Shown: one piece after another, positions 47,537 to 57,812 of the stretch
Position numbering within the stretch: position 1 is the stretch's first letter
How the letters are laid out: every line of letters begins with the position of its first letter
From: Cunninghamia lanceolata
Taxonomy: Eukaryota; Streptophyta; Pinopsida; Cupressales; Cupressaceae
NCBI GenBank assembly: GCA_027924645.1
Contig: BSBN01000047.1
Location: 7,378,001-7,442,000, forward strand
DNA length: 64,000 nucleotides
Reading direction: 5' to 3'
The notes under the pieces: model-generated
Told to the model about the DNA's origin: nothing
The model's database searches: none
What the model saw: the letters and a program-made list of their open reading frames with translations, nothing else
Translations under genes and position numbers: made by a program

Positions 47537-50500
47537 ATGGCTGAAAAATGCTTAGTCAAGAATCAGGAGGAATTCAGCAGGCCTATGTTCTCTTCTCAGA
47601 GAGGGGTCCTGTTCAAATATGGGGCAATTACAGACACCCATCAGGGGATTACTAACTTAGAGGCCTGGTCAGCCAAGCTAAATGATGGACATGACAAGAG
47701 TCCTGTGCTGGACGCAGTGTTTGTATCAGGTATGTGGAACACTGCTGGCTTCCCATACTCCATGGAGTCTCCGAAACTAGTCATTGAATGCGCCCAGAAT
47801 TATAACCCTCAGACGAGGCAGGTGGTGAAGCATGGGAGAGTGTATGCAGACCTATCCATCAAAGGTCTCTCCCGAACATTTGGACTGCCAATGGGCAGTG
47901 AGGTAAAGAGTGTAGACTTGAAGAAGTTTGAAAGAGAATACGAGGCCAACAAGAAGGCGGCCAAAAAGAACATGTATGCTTGGCGGGCCGAGAACAACAC
48001 ATACAATGCAGCGGCCAAGCTTCCTGTGCACATGTTCAAGTTTGATTTTAATGAGGAGTATCAGTATGTAATTGCCCTTCTGAACAGGGTGACTGGCCAG
48101 CCTGATACTGGTGAGTTTAGAGATTGGATGTACGGCATAATAATGATGTGTCTGTATGCAGACATCAAACCACTGTGGGGCCAAATAATAAGCGATGATT
48201 GCATGAGCAGCTGATGAACATGAGAGGTTCAGATTGTGCATTTTACATGACATCTTATATTGTTTATTCTTGTGCTTATAGGGGCACTTTTGATGCCCTG
48301 GTAACAGATGGAAAACTGATGGGCACAAATGCAGCATATATCTGGGATCATCATCCCCAGTTGCAAAGAACCAACTCTATCAAAGACTACAAACTGGTCA
48401 ATGATGCATTCTCTATGCATCTGGTAAGGACCATGGAAGATGACAGAACTAAAAGACTGAGCATGGAGGCTCAAGAGGCAGTATATGGGCATGGGGCATG
48501 GTACATACAATTTGCCACCTTTTCGTATATCAGGATAGAAGGTTTTGAAGGACATCCCCTGATGCTGCCAAGATATCCTACGGATGCAGTAGTTTTAATG
48601 GAATTTATCAGGCAGGGCTCCACCATGATACAGATGTATAAGGATGCCAAGAAGCTGCCACCAATTTTGTTCCCAGTCAGCATTGGCAACTACATGTGCC
48701 CTGACTCTGACAATATAAAGAAGGTGATGGTCACCCTGAACAAGATGAATTTACTACCTTTTCCAATAACGAGACCATATGATCCTTACGGCCGAATGCA
48801 GAAGATTCTAGGAAAGCCTATTCACCAGAGGCACCTAGAGGATTTTTGGGCTGACTGCGAAGATGAGGCAGAAGCCAGGAGGAGGAGGTATCAGAGGTTG
48901 ACTCTAAACCAGATCAGAACGTTTGACTGCATATCCCTCCCTCAGCAGCTGAAGAGTGATGACGGTAGGATAATGGCAGATGAATATGAGCAGAAGAAGA
49001 TTTACAATGATACCATCTCTGCACCTGACCTCACCATGCAGGAGGATATGTCCTTGGACCCATTCTTTGCCAGAACTTTACACTTGACCCAAGCTTGGGT
49101 AGATGCACAGGTAGAGGCATTGAAGAAGAAGGGTGTTGCCATCACGGTGGACAACAAGAAGAAGGGGCAGGACATCCCTGCAGATGAATATGATGACTTC
49201 CTGCTGGAGAAGAGGAAGACTAAGGGAGAGAGGATCCCTCCACCACAACAGCCTAGCAAAAGGGCCCCAAGGGGCAAGAAGGTGGAAAGAGGACCCAAAG
49301 GGGTCATAATTAAAAGGGCAGTATTCACGGCGGAGGAGACAGCCAAATCAGGATTAGAATCAGATTCTCCTCCAAAGCCCAAGAAAACCAAGATAGCAGA
49401 GGCTGGAATCACAGAGACCCAAGAAGTGGGTCAGTCATCCAAACAACTAGGCAAAGCTATCCTCATGGAGGAGGAGCTTGAAGAAGAGGAGGAAGCTCCA
49501 CTAATAATAAGAAGAAAGAGGAGAGCTCCGCAGGTGTTGGTTCCCACCACACCTAAGAAACCAAGAACCTCCATGAGAGGTGAGATAAGTCAACCCCCAG
49601 CACAATTACAAGGGGCAGGTAGTGAAGTGCAGAAGGAACTTCAACATAACGTTCCACTTCCTACCATTTTCAAGTTCAAGACTGAACTTGCTGAAGAACA
49701 ACAAAAAGAAACCTCCCAGACACAAGCGGAAGGGCATGTCTCGCTAGATGAGACAATAAACTTGTCTGATGATGAGGTGGTGCAGGATGTGGCTGCACAA
49801 GAAATGGAAACACTGGCTGCTGGCATCAGTGTGACTCCTCACAAGCCTCCATCTGTCCAATCAGTGCTTGAGGAGATGAAACAAGCAGAAGCGGAGCGAG
49901 AAAAGAGCCCGGAACTAGAAAAGAGCCCGGAGTAGGTAGCTCAGGACATAGGGCTGGATACACTGATTACTGAGGTGACAAGTCCTGTAGTGGTAGACTT
50001 GGCAGAGAAATAGGATGCAAGTCCTGAGAAGCTAGCAGGATCACCTGATAAGGGCCACCTAACAAAAGAGATAGAGATGACAGAAGCAGAAGGTCATGCT
50101 CTTGAATCAGGTCAGCAAAGCCCACAGGATACATCAGCAGGACCTGCTATAGTAGAGGTCCAAGAAATAAAGGCTGATGAGAAGAAAGAAGAAATAGAAG
50201 ATCCGGCTGCTAAGGCACAAGAGGTGGATACTGCAAGAACAGAGTAGATAGCAGCCACAGAACAGATGCCATCAATTCAAGCGGACCTCACAGCATCTGG
50301 AACGGTGGAAATGCCACCAGAAATAGAGAAACAAAAGGAGGATGATCAACCTCCACAAGGGGAAGAACTGGGGACAGGTGAAGAAATGATGGAGAAAGGT
50401 CATGATCATCATGATCTACATACAGGTACACCGTAGGGTTCCCCACACAAAGAAGATGTTCCCCCAGAAAAGGAAGTTCCTCAACAGGAGGAGGCACCAC

Positions 50501-51888
50501 AGGATCAGCAGCAAGGTGAGCATCAAGAGGGAGAATAGGAAAAATCACCATCTCCACAACGCTTGTTGATGGAAACGGGAGATAGGGGTGAACAGCATCA
50601 TGATGCTGAAAAGCATGATCAGGTGCCTCCATGGTTAGAAAAGGAGGTAAATGTTGAGGAGGAACTTGAAATTCAAGAGTTTGACATCTCCACCCTATTC
50701 TCCGTGGATATAATGAGGCGCAGGAGAAAGGCCAGGATGACATCGGCTATCAAAAGAGATCCGGCGACAGGGAGAAGGACCGCACAAATTGCTGTACCTG
50801 CAGTAGAGAAGGAGAAAGGCAAGATCACTGTCGATGAATTTTAGATCAGTACAGTTGATTTGGGTTTTGCCAACGAAGAGCAGGAAGGTCAAGAGGGAAA
50901 GGACATCATAGACTCTCTAATTCAGAAAGTGAAAAGAGAGAAGGAGAAAAATAAGCAACATAAGGAGCACATTGCTCAGTTGCATGCTTATATTAAAGGC
51001 TTGACCAATCCTAATGATACTACAAGTGAAGCTGTAGTCCCATTGACTGCCATTTCTCAGGAGGAGGTAAATAAATTGGACCTCATGAAACATGAGGCGT
51101 CCGTAATAAGAAAATGGATGTCATCCACATTGGATGATGCTATAGAAATAATGAAGGGTTCTTTGAAGAGGTGGAGCATATTAAGTGACTCCAAAACCAA
51201 GGTGGACAGATTGCAGATGCAGACCGGGAAAAGGTCTTATAAACTGGAGAAAGTCCTCAGCCTATTGGGAGAAATAAGGAAGATAAACCCACAACTGCTT
51301 ATCAGTAAGCAGGTATTGAATAATAATACTGCATTATTAGTGGATATCTGGTACAAAGATGTACAGTTTGAATGCGGAGTCCTCAAGAGATGCAATAGTA
51401 AGCTGAGGGAGATCAGCATGAGGCTACGTGATTTAATGGGCATTGAGGCAGACATGCTAGAAACACTAGAAGGCAAAGTAGAGGGGAAAATAGAGAATCA
51501 AGATGAAGACTCTGCTCTTAAAGCTCTGCGCAGTAACTTCCAAATGGAAGATGATGGTCCACTCATCCACTTGACAGAGGAGATTATAAATAAGGTGATG
51601 AGGATCAAGGTCAAGATGGAGACCTACAGTGAGACCTTGCAAGATAGGGAAAATAAGTTGGATAACAGCAGGGATAAGTACGAGGCACACAAGCACGCCA
51701 TTATCAAGGCAAAGACTCAAGATGGCAGAGGAATAGATCAGGTTGTGCAGTCATATGAATAGATCCAAAGCAGCATGCAACCCCATATGCAGCAGCATCA
51801 TCATCAGGATAGCGAAGGTTTAGAAAGCGATACACATGATGATGATCCGCATGAATCAGCTGAAGAACATGATGAAGATACATCATGA
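47537..51888 (+). pseudogene. U3-encoded protein, copy 2 3' LTR (frameshift plus stops)
   Basis: Same protein as 32343-36695. A 1-nt loss near 48198 (GATGATTGCATG against GATGCTCTGCATG) shifts the frame about 220 codons in. Stops follow at 49933, 50011, 50245, 50434, 50536, 50842 and 51760. Most are CAG or CAA to TAG/TAA; 50536 is AAG to TAG. The stop at 50011 is shared with the 5' LTR (34818). Downstream reading is otherwise open, and the C-terminal helical part (50860-51762) is well preserved. As this is the 3' LTR, this copy is the one that would be carried at the end of genomic RNA. Confidence 0.85.
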
Positions 51889-52040
51889 AAGGGGGAATAT
51901 TTTGCATAAGTAATATAGATAGTTGCCAGCTGGCAACTTGTGCCTTTTTGTAAAATTGACAAGCCATGAAATGATGACCACTGATTTGTATTGACATATA
52001 AGATCCGTAGATCTTTTGTAACGGATTCCTCACCTTATTC

Positions 52041-52047
52041 TATAAAA
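52041..52047 (+). promoter_or_regulatory. LTR promoter TATAAAA, copy 2 3' LTR
   Basis: Identical to the box at 36848 and in the same place relative to the U3 ORF. Confidence 0.65.
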
Positions 52048-52810
52048 GGTGGTGGAATGCCTTGTTATATTCATTTGAAACTTAATTGAAATCTGTTTGC
52101 TGAAATATTCAGGGCTCATTTCAAAGCTGCTGTATATGTACATGTCTTTTGCATACTTAATGAAAGGGAAGAGTATTTTGATTACAAAATCTTCATAAAT
52201 CTTGAGTAATCTGTGTTTGAACTCTGGATATGTGCTTTGATTAGCTGCGTCCCTTGGAGTGCTCATCATGTTGCATGTATTGTTTTCATTCATTATCCTC
52301 TGAAGTTTGCATCAACTGTATCTAGCTGTGGAATGTCCTGGTGAACATATGGTTTGATTTCTTCTCCTCATGATAGTATCAAGCATGTATGTGGATCAAA
52401 AGCTAAAGGTTCAACTTAATTAGAGGTATTTATTTTAATTTCTTTCAGTTTCAGAACATCTCACTGTAATAATTGCAAATAACTGCTAATCTTGAGCAAA
52501 CAACCCAAAATATGCAGACATCTCGTAGATAATCGCAAATACTTAGCATATTTGGACACTAAGCGTACACAATTGAAAATATCATGCAAAGATTGAGATA
52601 TTTTACTTTTTTTCATCAAATAACTACATAATTTGACTTCTCTATAAAGAATTTCTACAGGAATGTCATGATGATGGCGCAATTTCACGTAAGGCCCCAA
52701 AATGGAAACAGTAACTCACATTAACTACTGAGTAACGTCAGTCGATTAAGACCTAATAACCGGAGACTTGGGATCATGAATTCTCTAAATTCACTGTATC
52801 TTTCAAGATG

Positions 52811-52816
52811 AATAAA
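52811..52816 (+). terminator. Poly(A) signal AATAAA, copy 2 3' LTR
   Basis: The expected 3' end signal for genomic RNA, followed by TATGTTTGTTTGTG. Confidence 0.55.
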
Positions 52817-52870
52817 GGTTAATGTGTACTTTTATTCTATGTTTGTTTGTGACTAACATCATGACCAACA

Positions 52871-52875
52871 CACCC
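52871..52875. repeat. Target site duplication CACCC, right copy (element copy 2)
   Basis: Identical to 30863-30867. Confidence 0.92.
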
Positions 52876-53434
52876 AAGGAGAAATCTTCAACTACGAGCT
52901 CAATCCTTAATCCATACCACCAAAACAAGAGGAACATGGTCTAGAGACCTCGACAAGAACAACTACACCACCTTGAATCACCAAAATCACTTGTATCTTC
53001 ATATGGGAACTCAAAAACACTAACTGTCATGACTGTCACACTAGAAAGATTTCTTGCGGGCCTCCAAACTACAAACCACTTGAGTTGAGGACACACCAGC
53101 ATCCCAAACATACATCTAGATCAGTAGACCATTATATTCTAATGCGGAGCAATTTCGACCAAGTTTTTGTCACTCTGTTACCTCTAAACAATTGCAAAAC
53201 TTGGTTCTACTCAGATTGCCATAACTTCACCAATCCTCCATGCAGACCTCTCAAATCTTAACTGGAGCAACTTCAGACAATCCTCTACACAACCCTTTAG
53301 TCCGTAGACTCTAATCTTTGTCTCACTGGAAATGTGAAGCAATCTACTTTGTTGAACTGCACTATCTTCACTGTTTCTGACAAAGAGACATGTTGACATC
53401 AATGACAACACATCATATGCACATATTTGTAACA
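52871..53434 (-). repeat. Copia element B, 3' LTR, proximal part
   Basis: On the minus strand the LTR starts TGTTACAAATATG directly after a purine tract, then runs left to the insertion of LTR-ORF copy 2 and continues at 30867. No gene. Confidence 0.75.
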
Positions 53435-53447
53435 ATCTCCCCCTTTG
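53435..53447 (-). other. Copia B polypurine tract
   Basis: The minus strand reads CAAAGGGGGAGAT followed by TGTT, the typical plant copia (SIRE/Maximus-like) second-strand primer and LTR start. Confidence 0.85.
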
Positions 53448-53790
53448 TCATTGATCGCAACATATGATGTGAAAAATTGATTCAACCATCAAGACAAGGA
53501 CTTCTCCCCCTGTCTCTTGTCACACCTACAACCACTTTGTTCACTGCTCCCCCTTTCACTAGCAACTACTTGTTTCAAGCTTTTCACATGACTTCTCTCC
53601 CCCTTTGACATCAATGGCAAAGGGCACATATTTGCAATCATCTCTCACCCTTTTTGTTTCTTAGACAAAACTAAAGTAAACTCTAGAATTAACATACTGA
53701 CTACTCCCCCTGAGTAGCATCCCCTTAACACCAATCTGGATCACAAGATATGACTATGAGTTCCATCAGACTGATGCACACTAGTGCACC

Positions 53791-54284
53791 TTAGTTCTGA
53801 ATATGAGGGGTAATAACCCCTAGCTTCCCTCTAAGATACCCAAAAGTGTCCTTAGGTAGAGGCTTAGTGAAGATATCCACAGTCTAATCCTTTGAAGGAA
53901 CAAACTCCAATCTAACTTCATTCTCATTTACCTTCTCTCTCAAAAAGTGAAACTTGATGGATATGTGCTTTGTCTTCGAATGCAACATTGGATTCTTTGA
54001 GATGTTTATTGCACTTGAATTATCATAGAAGATTGTAACAAGCTTCTCAAACACAATTCTGTTATCCTTCAACATTTGCTTCATCCACAAAACTTGAGTA
54101 CAATTACTTGCTACTGTTATATACTTTGCCTTTGCAGTAGATAGAGATATTGCCTCCTGCTTTTTGCTCAACCAAGAAACCAATTTCTTTCCCAAGAAAA
54201 ATGCACCACCACTAGTACTCTTCCTATCATCCACATCTCCTACCTAATCAACATCTGTATATGCATGAAGAGTGAAATCATCAT
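53791..54284 (-). pseudogene. Copia element B, RNase H (C-terminal part of pol)
   Basis: The minus strand reads FTLHAYTDVD, a TAG in place of Trp, then DDRKSTSGGAFFLG, ISLSTAKAKYI, IFYDNSSAINIS and TKHISIKFHF. After another TAG (from CAG) it continues TVDIFTKPLPKDTF to the pol stop at 53791. These are the standard copia RNase H motifs. It is cut at 54284 by the chromovirus and resumes at 61549. Confidence 0.88.
54280..54284. repeat. Target site duplication ATCAT, left copy (chromovirus)
   Basis: ATCAT before the 5' LTR recurs at 61544-61548 after the 3' LTR. Confidence 0.85.
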
Positions 54285-55087
54285 TGATGCAGGAGCATCC
54301 CTAGTTCAAGAGTAATCTTGCACAACCAAAAACATTTGCATTTCAATTCTTTCATCTTCCAGTTCAGTCAGTAGTAGTTTTCAACTTTTGGTCCAGTTTT
54401 GGCATTTCACATCTTGCGGATCTATACTTAGCATCTACATTCATTCATCTACATCATATCAAGAATTTAGAGCATTTGGATTAGTTACCGGAAAGACATC
54501 GCTCTCAGAAGATCAATTATTTTCTCAGTATAGAGCATTCTAACAGTTCCTGATAATTAGCTGAAGGAGAAGGCTTATAGATCCTTCCTTCACTTGCAGA
54601 TTTCAATGACACATCATTCAATGTCCTTTGGTTCATGGACAACCTTCCCCAAGGGTTCGCACATTTTTCCATTCATTTGAGGAAGTGTTCTATGCATTTA
54701 GGTCTGACCTATCTATGGACACGTTACAACTCTTCATTGGAGTTTGTGACCTTCCTTAGCCGACGTGGAAGAATCTATTGGTCCGAAAATGATATATAAA
54801 GATGTAATGGATCCTTAGGAAAGTAGCTAGAAATGGATTCATAGTTCTTATTTTTGATTTTGTGCGAAGGGAGCTTCAAAGCCTTATCTTGCACATGTAT
54901 GTAATTAGGCCTGTGAGCCCTAATTGTAAGCCTGCATGTTGCCGGCCGATCTCTATTTGAATTCTATGATATACTGAATGACTGAATCTACATTTTCTTT
55001 ATTTCTTTGATTTGTTTCCATTGTATTTACTCGTACTGTATGGTTTAGATAGTTCATTCTATGAACCCTCCTACCATGACTATACTA
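54285..55087 (+). repeat. Chromovirus 5' LTR (803 bp)
   Basis: Begins TGATGCAGGAGCATCC and ends CTATACTA, where the 3' LTR has CTGCACCA (transitions). Contains GATATATAAAGATG (about 54791), a likely TATA box. Confidence 0.88.
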
Positions 55088-55089
55088 AG

Positions 55090-55102
55090 TGGTATCAGAG
55101 TG
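55090..55102 (+). other. Chromovirus primer binding site (initiator Met tRNA)
   Basis: TGGTATCAGAGTG follows the LTR after two bases; one or two changes from the common TGGTATCAGAGC. Confidence 0.85.
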
Positions 55103-55287
55103 AAAGTTTAAATCTTGGATAGCGAATTAAGCAAAGTTGGCAAAGGAATTATGTAAGATCTTGTTGTGGATAGATCACAAAACTAGGGTAGGTTACTTGT
55201 GTTGCAATCGATCACCGATTGTGAGGCCCTATCACCTTGTAGCCCAATCACCGAACCTGAGGCAGTTTATACTTGATCCTAGGAAGA

Positions 55288-57300
55288 ATGCCACTGCAGA
55301 GAGTTCCTCCTATTGGTACAATGGCTAATAAAATGGATGAGATGATGGAATTGATGAGAATAATGTGAATTCGTTTGGATGTTGTTGAGGAAGATATGCG
55401 AAGAGGATTGACACCGAGACCTAATGTTGAAAGTGATGATGAAGAATAATTTCAATATGATAAACAAAATGGTGAAACTGTAATGCCTCGTCATGCAACC
55501 CTAGAGAGAGTTAGACTAACAAGAGCAAAATTCTAGAAATAATTTTTTTTGAAGCAAGAAAATACAATAACAGTAACCAAAGATATAACAATACACAACA
55601 TAAAGAAAAGTACACTTCTAACTCCTCTAGGGAAACATAACTATATCAGTGAAAAGAACATTGGAACAACACAAGTGATAAACATTAAACTACTGCTACA
55701 GAACAATAGAGACTCACAACCATGCTCCACACCGACCAAACTGACAGAACCTAAGACCAAACTGGCAGAACCTAAAACTGAGAACTCATCCTTATTGAGA
55801 ATGATAACAACTGGGGAACCTCATGTTATCTCCATTCCACAAATTCCATTGATATGAAGGTACGCTCAGACCTACCAATTCAGGTGGAGTCGATGCCTGG
55901 TACCTACAACCTGCAGTAAACAAAAGTGTCGCATACAAACATATATAAAATCATCCAAACAGGCACATAGTGATAGGGAATCACAACATAGTAGGGTACT
56001 CAGTAGGGTACTCATTATGAGTAATACTACACTGTCCCTTCACAAGCATATCACAAATATCCACATTAAACAAGTTCATTAATAACTAAACAACCAGACA
56101 ATACATAGTTAGATAGTTGCATAAATCACATAGTAAAACTAATCTATTTCCATAATTGTTCACAACATAAGAATAATGTACTAATCATAAAGTATCAATT
56201 GTAAACATCAATGAGTGACATCAACTACATCCTAACAGTAAGCCTACCATCACATGTCTAACATACCCTAAGGACCACCTGCTCATCCAAGGTGCGAATG
56301 GAGGGGTGTTACAGAAACCCTAGAAGGTAATGAAGAAGAAGAATTAGATCAGATAAAGATGTTGTGAGCTATCTCAAAGATTGGAAAAAGACCTAGAGTT
56401 GTTGTACCAAACTATACTAGTAATTTGAATCCTGAAGAATAGATTGACTGGATAAATGATATGGATGAATACTTTGAATATGAAGAAATTGAAGATCTGA
56501 AGAAGGTGAAATTTGCAAAGACAAAGTTGAAAGGACATGCTAATATATGGTGGAAAGAAGTTTAGTTGGAAAGAAACAGAAGAGGAAAATAAAAGATTAC
56601 AAAGTGGGATCGGATGGTGACAAAGTTGAAGAATCAGTTCATACCTACTGACTATGAGTTGGAACTATTGTAAAGATTGCAAAACCTGAGACAAAAGGAG
56701 AAATATTAGAAGGAGTACACTGAAGAATTTCATAAGATTATCATAAGGACATGACATAGTGAAGAAAGCAAGGAGAAAGTGGCAAGATACATCAATGGAC
56801 TGAGATTGAACATTCAAGAAGAACTAAGTTGGGTAAGGATGACATCTTTGGAAGAAGCATATCAGTTTGCCCTAAAAGTTGAAGAGAAGATGAATAAGAA
56901 GCATGATCAAAGACAAAGAGACAAAGGAGGTAATATTTAGAGAGGTAAAACATTTTACAGATATGATAGATCATTTGTGGAGTAGAACAAGTTTGACAAC
57001 CCATTTAAGAAGGATGACAGAGATAACAATGCTTACCGGAGAGATGACAGAAATTTTTAACGGAGAGGAAACCCTAGTGCATATTGGAATGAAGGATATA
57101 GAAGAGAAGGAAGAGGATTTGATAAAAAGACATTTAGGGGTACTTGTTTCAAGTGTGGAGGTGAAGGACATAGAGCATTTGAATGTAATCAGGGTAGTAC
57201 AAGCAAGAGGACAGAAAATAGTGGAAGAGCAACCTATGTTGAAGAACCTGTTGAATCACCTAGTTATGTTGGTAAACCTGAGAAAGGAGAATCATTGGTG
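55288..57300 (+). pseudogene. Chromovirus Gag, split by an insertion
   Basis: ATG 55288 opens MPLQRVPPIG and, after a TGA, RLDVVEEDMRRGL. The frame is then interrupted by about 770 bp of foreign DNA (55540-56313). It resumes with ETLEGNEEEELDQ, DWINDMDEYFEYEEI, KLKGHANIWWKE and YINGLRLNIQEEL, and ends with a CCHC knuckle, CFKCGGEGHRAFEC (about 57140), in a different frame. Several TAG and TAA stops. Typical chromovirus Gag order. Confidence 0.8.
55540..56313 (-). mobile_element. LTR-like insertion in chromovirus gag (probably a solo LTR)
   Basis: Gag homology stops near 55539 and resumes near 56314. On the minus strand the insert starts TGTAACACCCCTCC, a start seen in many plant gypsy LTRs. 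No protein motif is visible. A shared GAAA at both joins could be a partial target duplication, but the left end (TA/AATTTTTTTT) is not a clean TG. Boundaries are approximate. Confidence 0.5.
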
Positions 57301-57389
57301 ATGAGGAGAGCACTATTTCAAATAGAGGCAAATGAGGAACCATCACAGATGAAAAGTCTGTTCATAAATAGATGCAAATCCTGAGGTAA

Positions 57390-57812
57390 GTGTTGTAAAG
57401 TTGTAATTGATAGTGGTAGTTCAGATAACCTAGTTTTAGATGAGATGGTGACTAAGCTAAATTTGGAAAGATTGAAACACCCTAAGCCCTATTAGATAGC
57501 ATGGATTCAGGATGATCATAAGGTACTGGTGAGTGAACAATGTTGGGTGAAATTTCATATTGGATCCTATAATGATGAAGTCTTGTGTGATATTATGCTA
57601 TGGATGTTTGTCATATCTTGTTGGATAGACCTTGGTAGTATGATAGAAAAGATATACATGATGGGAGGAAGAACACATATACTATAACAAAAAATGAGAA
57701 AAGAATTACTTTGATTCCTTTAGAAGATGATTCTAAAGTTGTGGTATGTGGGAATGCTAGATTCTATTTGGTAGATGGAAGGAAATTTTTGGATGGTTTG
57801 AAATAGGAAAGT
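57390..57812 (+). pseudogene. Chromovirus protease region
   Basis: VVIDSGSSDNLVLDEMV (about 57399) is the aspartic protease active-site motif. Downstream sequence is frameshifted and broken by stops before the RT frame at 57813. Confidence 0.75.

Larger units (their letters stand above)
30868..52870 (+). mobile_element. LTR-ORF Ty3/gypsy retrotransposon, copy 2 (complete, young)
   Basis: A 22,003-bp element with two LTRs of identical length (6810 bp each), which looks recent by eye because differences are sparse. Parts: 5' LTR 30868-37677, primer site about 37683, gag-pol to 45219, 3' untranslated stretch 45220-46060, 3' LTR 46061-52870. It sits inside the 3' LTR of copia B. The gag-pol frame has two stops; the U3 ORF in the 5' LTR has four. 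It belongs to the same family as copy 1 but to a different subfamily (noncoding LTR parts differ a lot). Confidence 0.95.
46061..52870 (+). repeat. 3' LTR of copy 2 (6810 bp)
   Basis: Same length as the 5' LTR and near identical by eye. Contains hairpin 46061-46080, motif array, intron, U3 ORF, TATAAAA at 52041 and AATAAA at 52811, and ends ACCAACA before CACCC. Confidence 0.95.
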
